NCBI RefSeq assembly: GCF_003202155.1
Contig: NZ_QFLI01000001.1
Coordinates: 186,001-250,000 of the forward strand
DNA length: 64,000 bases
Direction of reading: 5' to 3'
From: Marinifilum breve
GTDB taxonomy: Bacteria; Bacteroidota; Bacteroidia; Bacteroidales; Marinifilaceae
Numbering within the stretch: the stretch's first letter is position 1; every line of letters starts with the position of its first letter. The position numbers were made by a program, and so were the translations under genes. The notes beneath the pieces were generated by a model. The model was not told where the DNA came from, did not search any database, and worked only from the letters and a program-made list of their open reading frames with translations. Below, piece by piece: positions 36,494 through 45,233 of the stretch.

Positions 36494-36525
36494 AAGGCTT
36501 TGCAGGATTGCAAGGCCTTTTTTAT
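36494..36525 (+). terminator. intrinsic terminator
   Basis: AAGGCTTTGCA and TGCAAGGCCTT pair with one wobble around GGAT, then TTTTATTATT. Confidence 0.8.
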
Positions 36526-36558
36526 TATTCCATTGAATCATGAAACGCTTCCTCCGCT

Positions 36559-36661
36559 CCTGTGAATTTGAAATTCACAGGTTTCGAGTTTGGGATTTCC
36601 AATCCTTAAAAATCGAATTTGAAATTCTTAACGCCTTGAGCCCTGATTGCAAATCAGGGCT
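36559..36661. repeat. cluster of palindromic repeats
   Basis: Two strong palindromes, CCTGTGAATTT/GAAATTCACAGG (36559-36581) and AGCCCTGATT/AATCAGGGCT (36639-36661), with a weaker GGGATTTCCAATCC between. They are REP-like and lie between the DUF819 gene and the 3' end of the convergent nuclease-helicase gene; they may end transcription from both sides. Confidence 0.65.
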
Positions 36662-36707
36662 AGCAAGAGAAAAGATCGCGCTATCAGTACTCCTTGGGAA
36701 TTAGAAT

Positions 36708-38189
36708 TTAATTATTCAAAATATCCAAACATCTACTTAATATTTCCTTATTATTTATAATCACAACATTTAATCCAATCCTTGTTCTTGAAACAATTTG
36801 AAATAACATTTTAGTTGGGTGATAATATGGTCTATTCCTATACTTCTTTGTAGATAATCTATTATTGTTATAATAAAAGTATTCATCAACAACTGCCACT
36901 ACATTATCGAATTCTTGACCTATAACTGTATGAGCATTATCATTTTCATCATCTAATTTGTGACTTTCATAAGGTAGTGTGTATACAGTAGAAGGAGTAT
37001 AATTTATAATTTTCCAATTTTCAGATTTTAATTGCTTCAAAAACGATACAGCTAATTTATAACTTGAGAAGTAATTAAGCTTTATGTTTGAATAATTAAC
37101 TTTTTCTAGCTGTCTATTTTTATTGAATAAACATTGAATAAAAGAAGCTACTTCCTTATTGGTTCTAATTTTAGTTGTAAGCTCATAAGAATTAACTGTT
37201 ACATTTCTTTGAATTAGTTGTTCAATATTATTATTTATTTCCCCTCTCCTAAGTGTTTGTTGTCCATCGTACGAAAACAAGCAATTAATCGACAATTTCT
37301 TAGTTTCATTAACTACATGTTCAAGCTGAATTGGATAAACTCTTTGGGCTTCATCAATAACAACTAAATGATAATTAGAAAAATCTCTATACTGTAATTT
37401 CTTTGCTGAAACAATCTCCCATCCATAATTGTCACGTAGTGAAATATGACCATCATTCAAATATCCACAATGCACAAGTAGAATTGAATGATGTTCTGAA
37501 AATTCCTTCACAATATCATAAGTCAATAATGTTTTTCCAGTTCCTGCTTTTCCCTTAATAGCAAGTATTGAGTAGTTTGACAAATTTAGTTGCTTTAAGA
37601 TCTGACATTTAAATTCTTCTTGATGCTTTGTCAGAAAATACTTCCCATTTATAAACGCTTCTGTAGAATTAAATGGAGAAACCAAATAATTTGAAGGGTT
37701 AAAATAACAATCAATATCTTTAATTTCTATTACTTTTTGGGCCTCTAAAATAGAAAGTAAATACTTAATTTTTACTTCTATAATATTATCCTCCTTATCA
37801 ACACTATATAGTTTTCTTTCCTCTGCAACATATGTAAAAATATAAACATCTTTATTTAAAAAGCTTAAGTAATATCTATTTCTTAATATTTGCTTCTTTA
37901 TTTTTTCAGGTGTACTTTTCCTCTTTAATTCTACATTTAAAATAGAATCATCATCAATTCTTAATAAGTCAAATTCTTTACCTATCTGGGGAATTGAATA
38001 TCCTATAAAATACTTATCAAATAGTTTAATATTATTTGTTTTGGAAATTAAATGTTTGACAAAAACTCTCAAGTCATTAAGTTCCTCTTTTTTGATTTTT
38101 ACAGAAAAAAAATCCAAATAAGAGTTAAATAGTTCATCAGCAATTGTTTTATGTCCATTTAAAACTGAAATTAAATTTATTTGTTTCAT
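36708..38189 (-). CDS. nuclease-helicase fusion (PD-(D/E)xK-like domain plus DUF2075-type helicase)
   Basis: 493 residues, two parts. Residues 1-150 contain a PD-(D/E)xK-like pattern: IGKEFDLLRIDDD with D74 and ILNVELKRK with E87 and K89. Residues 185-493 are a superfamily 1 P-loop domain of the DUF2075/schlafen-like helicase type: Walker A GKAGTGKT (213-220), Walker B VVIDEAQR (277-283), a glutamine motif FSYDGQQTLRRGE, TVIGQEFDNVV and the terminal RTRIGLNVVII. The layout is like single-gene nuclease-helicase defence proteins such as Nhi, but the family cannot be fixed by eye. The gene is AT-rich, stands alone and is bounded by palindromes on one side and divergent repeat arrays on the other, which fits an acquired gene. 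Confidence 0.7.
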   Translation of the reverse strand: MKQINLISVLNGHKTIADELFNSYLDFFSVKIKKEELNDLRVFVKHLISKTNNIKLFDKYFIGYSIPQIGKEFDLLRIDDDSILNVELKRKSTPEKIKKQILRNRYYLSFLNKDVYIFTYVAEERKLYSVDKEDNIIEVKIKYLLSILEAQKVIEIKDIDCYFNPSNYLVSPFNSTEAFINGKYFLTKHQEEFKCQILKQLNLSNYSILAIKGKAGTGKTLLTYDIVKEFSEHHSILLVHCGYLNDGHISLRDNYGWEIVSAKKLQYRDFSNYHLVVIDEAQRVYPIQLEHVVNETKKLSINCLFSYDGQQTLRRGEINNNIEQLIQRNVTVNSYELTTKIRTNKEVASFIQCLFNKNRQLEKVNYSNIKLNYFSSYKLAVSFLKQLKSENWKIINYTPSTVYTLPYESHKLDDENDNAHTVIGQEFDNVVAVVDEYFYYNNNRLSTKKYRNRPYYHPTKMLFQIVSRTRIGLNVVIINNKEILSRCLDILNN

Positions 38190-39113
38190 CTTCTTGATTA
38201 AATAGTCGTTGTATTTTAGTTAATCTGCTACATTTTTGATTATCATTATCTAAATCCCCCAAATCTACAAAATTCTTCACCAACACCCACATCTTTTTTT
38301 TAAACATATAATATAAAAATGAAAACTATTGAAAAGCATATGACTTCCATTTCTTGGTGAAAACTAGTATAAACTTATTTTTAAATCAAAATAAGTGTAA
38401 TAAGCAACAAGCCCTACCATTATAGTTCATAGAGTAGTCCCTTTTTGAGATTTTCTCACCGACAATAATATGATACTTTTATGCGTCATCCTCTCCCACA
38501 CACGCATGAATGAGTTCCATTCCTAGGTAGATGTGACACTGACCTAGGTTTATTTGATCTGAACGCACGTTTAGCTGAGCCAAACATAGGAAAAGATGAG
38601 CCTGACGCGCGTCGGAATCACATCATCGCATTTTTTGATCTATTTTGGATAGGTTCGCATCATATTTTTGCAGGAAAATGACATCCATTTCCATAAAAAC
38701 CTCTCAAAAATTAGGGTCAAGCTCATATTTTCCTACGTTCAGATGAGTTTTTCCTACGTCAGCTTCATATATTTCTACATTCAGCTCATCTTTTCCTATG
38801 TTTATGTCATATACACCCTAGGTAACATCTCACATACTTCGTATTGAAAATTCATCATTTAATGATAAATCACTCCTTCTTACAACTTACTATAAAACTA
38901 TATAATCCTGTATTTCCAGGCAATACAGCAGAAAATACCATAACTATACACAAGCTAATTAGCAACACACAAGACTATTAATAAACCCAAAACCACTTAA
39001 CATACTATTTAAAACGATTATAAATTTTGAAATTCAACACCATACCTGATCTTTCCATAGTTAAGTTTTACTAATTTAACAATTGTCAAATAATTATTTT
39101 TAAAACAATTTGT
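38190..39113. other. gene-free region holding divergent 20-base repeat arrays
   Basis: About 920 bases with no open frame of note. 38501-38845 holds the repeat arrays described separately. 38190-38500 is the AT-rich leader of the nuclease-helicase gene. 38850-39113 is AT-rich leader of the gene at 39114. Confidence 0.7.
38501..38845. repeat. two divergent arrays of 20-22-base degenerate repeats
   Basis: Right arm, about 38721-38845: successive units GCTCATATTTTCCTACGTTC, AGATGAGTTTTTCCTACGTC, a unit at 38761 and AGCTCATCTTTTCCTATG at 38783, then two weaker ones. Left arm, 38501-38624: the same theme in the opposite direction (GACCTAGGTTTATTTGATCT, GAACGCACGTTTAGCTGAGC, CAAACATAGGAAAAGATGAG). 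A 20-base stretch is exactly inverted between arms (38582-38601 and 38784-38803). CCTAGGT occurs at 38522, 38543 and 38817. The centre (38625-38720) is unrepeated. Confidence 0.65.
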
Positions 39114-39470
39114 ATGTCAAGAGTAAAAGTTTCATCGAAAGTGCATGAGCTTGCTGATTTGGCTAGCAAGATCATCGCTAAAAACACCACAGATGGTGAA
39201 TCAAGTCTTCTTAAAGATTTTCCAAACTTTGCTTCTTTACAAACACGATTGGCTAAAATGCAGGAATATGAGCAAAAAGCTGATGAAGCGAATCGTTTGA
39301 AAGAAGAAATGAATGAGCAGAAAAACAAAGAAGCAAAAGCGGTAAGAAAAGATATTATTCAAATCCGTAACCTTCTAAAGGCTCATTACCCGGAAGATTT
39401 AAAGAAATTGGGTGGTTGGGGTTTCACAGTTGACGAAACGACTAAAGCAAAAATTGAAGAGCCTGCTTAA
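39114..39470 (+). CDS. coiled-coil protein of unknown function
   Basis: 118 residues, not recognised. MSRVKVSSKVHELADLASKI is followed by a long charged helix (about 45-95, LQTRLAKMQEYEQKADEANR and KEEMNEQKNKEAKAVRKDI), probably a coiled coil, then a short conserved-looking end HYPEDLKKLGGWGFTVDET. There is no signal or membrane segment. It has a near-perfect terminator and normal codon use, so it is a real cytosolic single-gene unit. The GGWGFTVD ending suggests a small beta element after the coil. Confidence 0.7.
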   Translation: MSRVKVSSKVHELADLASKIIAKNTTDGESSLLKDFPNFASLQTRLAKMQEYEQKADEANRLKEEMNEQKNKEAKAVRKDIIQIRNLLKAHYPEDLKKLGGWGFTVDETTKAKIEEPA

Positions 39471-39492
39471 ACCACCACACTTTTGAAAAAAG

Positions 39493-39523
39493 GATCATTG
39501 CAAACGCAATGATCTTTTTTTTT
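39493..39523 (+). terminator. intrinsic terminator
   Basis: GATCATTGC and GCAATGATC pair perfectly around AAAC, followed by nine T. Confidence 0.9.
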
Positions 39524-39665
39524 ATCACGAGTACGTGTAGTGCAATAGTTAATTGTCTAATGAATGAGGGTAGGTAATATTGCAATAAAAACATTAAATT
39601 CATCACCAATATATGCCTACTTGATATATGAATTGAAAATAAAGGGAATTACAAGCGCGATATCG

Positions 39666-40238
39666 ATGACACAAAGCTCTACCAACTATTCTATAGAATT
39701 ACTTACAGAAAAAAGAATTGAGGAACTGTTTAAAGAACACTATGCGGTTTTAACGGTCTATGCCAATAAATTTCTTTCCGATTTGGATGATGCACGGGAA
39801 ATTGTCCAAAATGTATTTGTTCAGTTAATTGACCACAAAGACACGGTTAAGATTCACACCTCGGCAAAAGCACATTTGTATACCTCTGTTCGGAATGCAT
39901 GTTTAAATGCAATCAAACAAAAAAACACACATGCCAAGCATCATGAGAATATCAAGTACTTGAACTCGGATATTGGAATGGGTGTTGACAAAATTTTGGA
40001 GCAAACCGAATTAGAGTATGAATTGTATCAAGCCATTGATGAATTGCCTGAACAATGTCAGCGTATTTTTAAAATGAATCGTTTTGATGGTTTCACCAAC
40101 CAGGAAATTGCCGATCAGTTAGGCATATCGAAACGAACTGTAGAAACACAAATCAGTAAAGCATTAAAAACCTTACGAAATAAAATAGGACCAATGCTTG
40201 CTAGCCTGCTGATTTTATGGCTCATGGAAAAAATGTGA
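39666..40238 (+). CDS. ECF RNA polymerase sigma factor, second module
   Basis: 190 residues from MTQSSTNYSIELLTEKRIEE. Region 2 (about 20-90) has EELFKEHYAVLTVYANKFL and DLDDAREIVQNVFVQL; region 4 (about 125-178) has LPEQCQRIFKMNRFDGFTNQ and LGISKRTVETQISKALKTL. It ends with a short hydrophobic tail (MLASLLILWLMEKM), unusual for a soluble sigma factor. The frame is open upstream to 39564; the ATG at 39666 matches the usual length. It heads the module with the FecR gene 64 bases downstream. Confidence 0.9.
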   Translation: MTQSSTNYSIELLTEKRIEELFKEHYAVLTVYANKFLSDLDDAREIVQNVFVQLIDHKDTVKIHTSAKAHLYTSVRNACLNAIKQKNTHAKHHENIKYLNSDIGMGVDKILEQTELEYELYQAIDELPEQCQRIFKMNRFDGFTNQEIADQLGISKRTVETQISKALKTLRNKIGPMLASLLILWLMEKM

Positions 40239-40302
40239 TTTTTTTTCAAATTTAAATACGTGTGAGGATATTCTTACTTGTCTTACTATTAGAAAAGCGA
40301 AA

Positions 40303-41280
40303 ATGAACAAGAACAAACAACATATCGACGAGCAAATATTATTAAGCATTTTAAATCAAAAGGCTTCGGAACAAGATGCAGAAACATTCGAAAAGTGGAT
40401 GGCATCACATCCGGAAAACAAAGCTGTTTTTGACAAAATGCGTAAGATTTGGGAAAAGAGTTCTGAAATTGAGGTATTCGATAAAATTGATGTAGCAGCT
40501 GACTGGAAATTGGTAAAATCGAAAAGCGGAGCATCGGTTAAATCAAGAAAACTTAAAGTTTTCATGCGTTATGCAGCTTCAATTGTGCTATTAATGGGCT
40601 TGAGTTTTGTGTTGCTTTACCAAACCACTCCTGGGTTTGGAAAATTGGCTCAGCAGAAAACTGAAATAAACAAAGATCAGGTTCTTTTGGCTGATGGAAC
40701 GCAAGTTTATTTGAATGAGAGAAGCCGATTGGTATATCCAAACCAATTTGGTAGTAAAAAACGAAATGTAAAATTGGAAGGTGAAGCTTACTTTCAGGTA
40801 AAATCAGATCCATCCAAACCATTTATAATCACTTCTGGAAATGCGATAATTGAAGTACTTGGTACCGCCTTTAATGTTCGCAACGATGAGTATGGAAGAA
40901 CCATAGTAACCGTTCAATCTGGAAAAGTAAGTTTAACCGATCAGAAAACTAAAAAAGTGGTTTATCTGACCAAAGGTGAAAAGGGAATTTTGCACGATTC
41001 CAACCTTACCGAGTCAGAAAATGATGAACCAAATTTTGATGCCTGGAAAACTGGAATTCTAAGATTTAATAAAACACCAATACCTGTAGTTTTTAAATAC
41101 ATTGAAGACTATTATGGGGTGAAAATTACGAACAGGTGCGAAAGAATAGATACGCTGACTTTTAACAGCATATTCGACAATGATGATATCAAGGATGTGA
41201 TATCGGAACTGGAGTTGCACCTGAATGTAAAAACAGTAAAAAGGGGCAAGCATCTCATTGTTTCGGAAAGAAATAATTAA
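40303..41280 (+). CDS. FecR family anti-sigma factor, second module
   Basis: 325 residues. The N-terminal sigma-binding part (1-80) includes DEQILLSILNQKASEQDAET and FEKWMASHPENKAVFDKM. One membrane helix follows (FMRYAASIVLLMGLSFVLLY, about 86-105). The periplasmic FecR domain (about 125-220) has DQVLLADGTQVYLNERSRLV, VKLEGEAYFQVKSDP and VLGTAFNVRN, then a DUF4974-type end (FNKTPIPVVFKYIEDYYGVK). It would hold the sigma factor encoded just upstream. The nearest receptor is the STN-bearing TonB protein at 42638, with two small envelope genes between. Confidence 0.92.
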   Translation: MNKNKQHIDEQILLSILNQKASEQDAETFEKWMASHPENKAVFDKMRKIWEKSSEIEVFDKIDVAADWKLVKSKSGASVKSRKLKVFMRYAASIVLLMGLSFVLLYQTTPGFGKLAQQKTEINKDQVLLADGTQVYLNERSRLVYPNQFGSKKRNVKLEGEAYFQVKSDPSKPFIITSGNAIIEVLGTAFNVRNDEYGRTIVTVQSGKVSLTDQKTKKVVYLTKGEKGILHDSNLTESENDEPNFDAWKTGILRFNKTPIPVVFKYIEDYYGVKITNRCERIDTLTFNSIFDNDDIKDVISELELHLNVKTVKRGKHLIVSERNN

Positions 41281-41390
41281 ATCTAATAGAAATTAACAAT
41301 GAAACGAACATGAATTTTAGCATTCTAAAATACACACATTAGAATGGTTAAATTCATCGAGAGTTCCATCTAGCAAAAAAAATTAAACAG

Positions 41391-41924
41391 ATGAAAAATA
41401 AAATAGCACTGGTATCATTCATCTTATTACTAAGCGTTTCGTTTGCAAAAGCACAGAAAACGGTAGTTAAAGCCAATATGCTTAGTCCATTGGTACGTAC
41501 AGGATCATTTTTTGTAGAACATCAATTAAACGATAATAGCAGTTTACAATTGGGATTACTTTACACAGGTAAAACCTGGGATGATACAAAAATTCGAGGC
41601 TGGGGAGTTACACCTGAATACAGATTCTACCTTTCTGATTCACCTGCTCCGGAAGGTTTCTTTGTTGCACCTTATGCACGATACCTAAACTTTAAGCTAG
41701 AAAATGATGCCAATGATGAAGCTAAAATGAAAGGATTGGGAGCTGGTTTAATTATTGGTCAGCAATACATTTTTAAAGAGAGAGTAAGCTTTGAATGGTT
41801 CTTTGGTCCGGGTTACACCAATATTGATTTGGATGTAGAATCAGGTGTTGAAGATGACTTTGATACTGGTAGCTGGGATGGTTTTACTTTACGAGCAGGA
41901 ATCACATTAGGGATCGCATTTTAA
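41391..41924 (+). CDS. outer-membrane beta-barrel protein, DUF3575-like
   Basis: 177 residues with a signal peptide (MKNKIALVSFILLLSVSFAKAQ). The rest is made of alternating strands typical of an eight-strand barrel: TVVKANMLSPLVRTGSFFVE, SSLQLGLLYTGKTW, GVTPEYRFYL, GFFVAPYARYLNFKL, SFEWFFGPGYTNIDL, and a C-terminal strand ending in Phe (LRAGITLGIAF), as needed for barrel insertion. DUF3575 is the nearest family by pattern. It stands between the FecR gene and the TonB receptor and may be part of the same envelope response. Confidence 0.7.
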   Translation: MKNKIALVSFILLLSVSFAKAQKTVVKANMLSPLVRTGSFFVEHQLNDNSSLQLGLLYTGKTWDDTKIRGWGVTPEYRFYLSDSPAPEGFFVAPYARYLNFKLENDANDEAKMKGLGAGLIIGQQYIFKERVSFEWFFGPGYTNIDLDVESGVEDDFDTGSWDGFTLRAGITLGIAF

Positions 41925-42038
41925 AAAATCACAAAACGTATTGAAATAAAGAAATATTTACTCGATAATTTGAGTGAAAGGCTCAACTTGTGTCTAAAAA
42001 TTAATTAACCTATTAACAATAATAACAAATAAATAAAC

Positions 42039-42500
42039 ATGAAAAGATTATTAATTATTGCAGCAATTGCATTCGGATTTTTCTCAACTTCAAATGCTCA
42101 AAAAGTAGAATATAAAGTGATTACATCTGTAGAGTCAATCGTTCCTATGGGAATTGGTCGTTCAAGAATCATTGAGGAGAAAGATCCTATTGAAGCTGCA
42201 AATTTCACCACAGAAAGAACCGATGGTAAAAAAAGCAAACAAAAAGCGGTGAAAAGATCGGATGCAAAAGTGAACCTTTTCTCGGAAACCAAATTGTTAA
42301 ACTTTTACAGTATTGCAGGTATCAACTTCCAGAATATTGCTTCTAATGATGCATTGTTGTCATCGAAAATTAACAAACTTACCAACGATGGGTGGGAATT
42401 AGCTTTTGTTGCCAGTGGTGTTGAAAGTGATAGCGGTAAAGGTGATGGTAAAGGAATTTTCATTACCAGATATATCTTTAAGAGGTTGAATAATAATTAA
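42039..42500 (+). CDS. secreted protein of unknown function
   Basis: 153 residues, signal peptide MKRLLIIAAIAFGFFSTSNAQ. The mature part has VEYKVITSVESIVPMGIGRS, a lysine-rich stretch (TDGKKSKQKAVKRSDAKV) and a C-terminal segment KINKLTNDGWELAFVASGVE that resembles the DUF4177 pattern (LN..G.EGWEL). It would be periplasmic or surface-exposed. No function is known. It is followed by a terminator (42557) and lies upstream of the TonB receptor. Confidence 0.65.
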   Translation: MKRLLIIAAIAFGFFSTSNAQKVEYKVITSVESIVPMGIGRSRIIEEKDPIEAANFTTERTDGKKSKQKAVKRSDAKVNLFSETKLLNFYSIAGINFQNIASNDALLSSKINKLTNDGWELAFVASGVESDSGKGDGKGIFITRYIFKRLNNN

Positions 42501-42556
42501 TATCTTCCCTCTCGCCTATTGAAATTATAATATATTCAAATAAAATGCATTAAATT

Positions 42557-42580
42557 GGAAGCCTTATGGGCTTCCTTTTG
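42557..42580 (+). terminator. intrinsic terminator
   Basis: GGAAGCC and GGCTTCC pair around TTATG, followed by TTTTG. Its tail overlaps the -33 box of the next promoter. Confidence 0.7.
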
Positions 42581-42608
42581 TTGTTTATAATGACAATAAT
42601 TATTTTTA
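42577..42608 (+). promoter_or_regulatory. promoter of the TonB receptor gene
   Basis: TTTG (42577-42580), a 20-base spacer and TATTTTTA (42601-42608), one base off the -7 consensus; 30 bases before the ATG. Confidence 0.55.
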
Positions 42609-42637
42609 CGGCCTTAACCAATCACATCCTATAGTTC

Positions 42638-45223
42638 ATGGTAAAATTTATTTTTACTTTTTCTTTATTGCTCTGTTTTCTATCGGCCTATTGTCAGAAT
42701 ATCAATCTGCAACAAGAAATTGGCCTTCCTAAAAGTAGTTATCAATTATCCAAACTGCTGGAAGAAATTACTAATCAAACCAATGCCCAGTTTAGTTTTA
42801 CCAGTGAATTAAACATCAATAAAAAGGTTCAATTATCCGATTCAGTTGCCTCTGTTAGAGATATTCTAAATCAGTCAATCAATCTAAAGAATTTTAAAAT
42901 TCAGGCAAAAGGCAATAAAATTTTCATTATCTCAATTCCACCCTACGATAGAAAATACAGAATCAGTGGATACATTAGCGATGCTAAATCTGGTGAAGTA
43001 TTGATCAATGCAACAGTTGCAAACCTGAGTAACTTCACAGGTACCGTTAGCAATAATTTTGGTTTCTACAGTTTGAGTTTAAAAAACAAAACACACCTTT
43101 TACAGTTTTCTTTTGTGGGTTACAAAGAGGTACTACTAGATGTTGAGCTGGAAAGAGATACTACCATTAATATATCTTTAGAACCCAAAACCATTCTTCA
43201 GGAAGTAAAAGTAACTGCAAACGAAAGAGCCAATAACATTAACCATTTGTTTGTTAGCACGAATAGCTTTCAGGCGAAAACCATGCAACAAACAGGTGTT
43301 TTTGGTGAAAATGATTTGTTCCAAAACTTGAAACATTTACCTGGTGTACAGAACAGCAACGAAGGTTTAGGAGGCTTGAATATTAGGAATGGTTCACCTG
43401 ATCAAAACCTTATTTTATTAGATGATGTTCCTGTTTATTATTCTTCGCATTTAATGGGCTTATATTCTGTTTTTAATCAGGACGCCATCAACCAGGTAAA
43501 GCTGGTTAAAGGTGGTTTTCCTGCTCATTATGGTGGTCGTGTATCTTCGGTTTTAGACATTCGAATGAAAGATGGAAACACCAAGAAGCTAGAAGGAAGC
43601 TATAGCTTGGGATTGCTTACTGCAAAATTCAATTTGAATGGACCAATTAAAAAAGATAAAACCACATTCAACCTTTCTATTCGAAGAACTTATCTTGATC
43701 TGTTGATTAACGGAACGCTTGATTTATCTGGCAGTGATGATAATATTGGTTACTATTTTGGTGATTTGAACTGGAAAATTGTGCACCGATTTTCTCAACG
43801 CGATAAATTATACTTCAGCACTTATTGGGGAGGTGATTTGGCTAGTGTAAAAAGCTCTGAAGATATTTCTGCAAACATCCGAGAAAAAGTTAGATATAAA
43901 CTAGGTTGGGGGAATTTCACCAACTCACTGCGCTGGAATCATGTATATAACAATCACTTGTTTGGTAACACAACTCTGATATTAAGTAGGTATACCTTTT
44001 TGCTGAAAGAAAAGAGAAGTGAAAAAGCCAATGATTCAGATTACATGGAAAACTATAATCATGAATTTAAATCTGGCATTCGTGATTTCTCACTTAAAAC
44101 AGAGTTTGATTTTATACCTGATTACAAACATTATTTGAAATTTGGATTGGAAGCTTCACTGCATCACACAAAACCGGGTAGCGAGTTTATTAAAAATACC
44201 AGCGATAACAATTCCGAAATTTCAACTGATGAATTGATCAAATCAAAAGAAGTTAACCTATATGGTGAGGCTCAAATTAGATTTGGCAAAAAATTATTGG
44301 TTAATATGGGTACTCGCTGGAGCAGTTTCATTGTGGATAACACCTACTACTCAACAATTGAACCTAGGTTAAACACACAATATTTCCTTACTCCAAAATG
44401 GTCATTTACTGGAAGTTTCTCTCAAATGACACAGTATCTTCATTTGGTAAGAACCAGCACCTTAAGTTTACCAACTGATTTATGGTTTCCGGTAACCGAA
44501 AAGATTAAGCCGATCGATTCTTTTCAGTATACTGCTGGAACACATTATTCTTTTAACGAATCAGTAAAGTTAAACATCGAAATTTATCACAAACTAAGTC
44601 GTAACCTATTGGATTTGAAAGAAACATCATATTTTCAAGATGTTAACTCTAATTGGGAAAATATGGTTGAAAGTGGCAAAGGATGGAGCAAAGGATTGGA
44701 AATTGAGTTGAACAAAAACCTGGGTAAAACAAACGGAAACATTGCCTATACCCTATCTCAATCAAAAGTTAGGTTTAAAGGCATCAATAATGGTAAAGCT
44801 TATGATTCGCCTTATGATCGACGTCACAATTTTTCGATACAAATCAATCAGTTCATTAGCAAAAAATCCAAGTTTTCTGCATTCTGGACATATGGAACAG
44901 GGCTTCCTGCAACATTATCAACATCCAAAATTGCAGCCATATCTCCCTATGATCCTTCTTCATTTGAGACTAAAACTGTTTACACAGAAAGAAATTCCTA
45001 CAGACTTCCTGACTATCATCGTTTAGATTTATCAATTAGCTTTATGAAGAAGAAGAAACATGGAACAAGGTCCTGGGATATAAGTATCTATAATTTTTAC
45101 AATAGAAAAAACACCAGTTATATGTATGTATCTTCTGATAACAATACATCTAATACCCCTAAATTGAAAAAAATAAATCTGTTCTCATTCATACCTAGTG
45201 TTAGCTATTCCTATAAATTTTAA
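42638..45223 (+). CDS. TonB-dependent outer-membrane receptor with STN and CarboxypepD_reg-like domains
   Basis: 861 residues. After a signal peptide (MVKFIFTFSLLLCFLSAYCQ) come an STN domain (about 35-105, SKLLEEITNQTNAQFSFTSE), a CarboxypepD_reg-like domain (about 108-195, RISGYISDAKSGEVLINATV), the plug (about 210-310, GENDLFQNLKHLPGVQNSNE and GLNIRNGSPDQNLILLDDVP) and a barrel of about 540 residues ending SFIPSVSYSYKF, with the terminal aromatic. STN marks it as a signalling receptor able to contact the FecR encoded upstream. A DUF4249 lipoprotein gene follows, the usual partner of this receptor type. The substrate is unknown. Confidence 0.9.
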   Translation: MVKFIFTFSLLLCFLSAYCQNINLQQEIGLPKSSYQLSKLLEEITNQTNAQFSFTSELNINKKVQLSDSVASVRDILNQSINLKNFKIQAKGNKIFIISIPPYDRKYRISGYISDAKSGEVLINATVANLSNFTGTVSNNFGFYSLSLKNKTHLLQFSFVGYKEVLLDVELERDTTINISLEPKTILQEVKVTANERANNINHLFVSTNSFQAKTMQQTGVFGENDLFQNLKHLPGVQNSNEGLGGLNIRNGSPDQNLILLDDVPVYYSSHLMGLYSVFNQDAINQVKLVKGGFPAHYGGRVSSVLDIRMKDGNTKKLEGSYSLGLLTAKFNLNGPIKKDKTTFNLSIRRTYLDLLINGTLDLSGSDDNIGYYFGDLNWKIVHRFSQRDKLYFSTYWGGDLASVKSSEDISANIREKVRYKLGWGNFTNSLRWNHVYNNHLFGNTTLILSRYTFLLKEKRSEKANDSDYMENYNHEFKSGIRDFSLKTEFDFIPDYKHYLKFGLEASLHHTKPGSEFIKNTSDNNSEISTDELIKSKEVNLYGEAQIRFGKKLLVNMGTRWSSFIVDNTYYSTIEPRLNTQYFLTPKWSFTGSFSQMTQYLHLVRTSTLSLPTDLWFPVTEKIKPIDSFQYTAGTHYSFNESVKLNIEIYHKLSRNLLDLKETSYFQDVNSNWENMVESGKGWSKGLEIELNKNLGKTNGNIAYTLSQSKVRFKGINNGKAYDSPYDRRHNFSIQINQFISKKSKFSAFWTYGTGLPATLSTSKIAAISPYDPSSFETKTVYTERNSYRLPDYHRLDLSISFMKKKKHGTRSWDISIYNFYNRKNTSYMYVSSDNNTSNTPKLKKINLFSFIPSVSYSYKF

Positions 45224-45233
45224 TCCTTTAAAC

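Noticed and set aside
36708-38189. Assignment to a named defence system such as Nhi
   Set aside because: The domain order is similar, but family identity cannot be shown by eye; it is left as a candidate.
38501-38845. CRISPR array or plasmid origin
   Set aside because: Units are contiguous and degenerate, without spacers; no replication protein gene is nearby.
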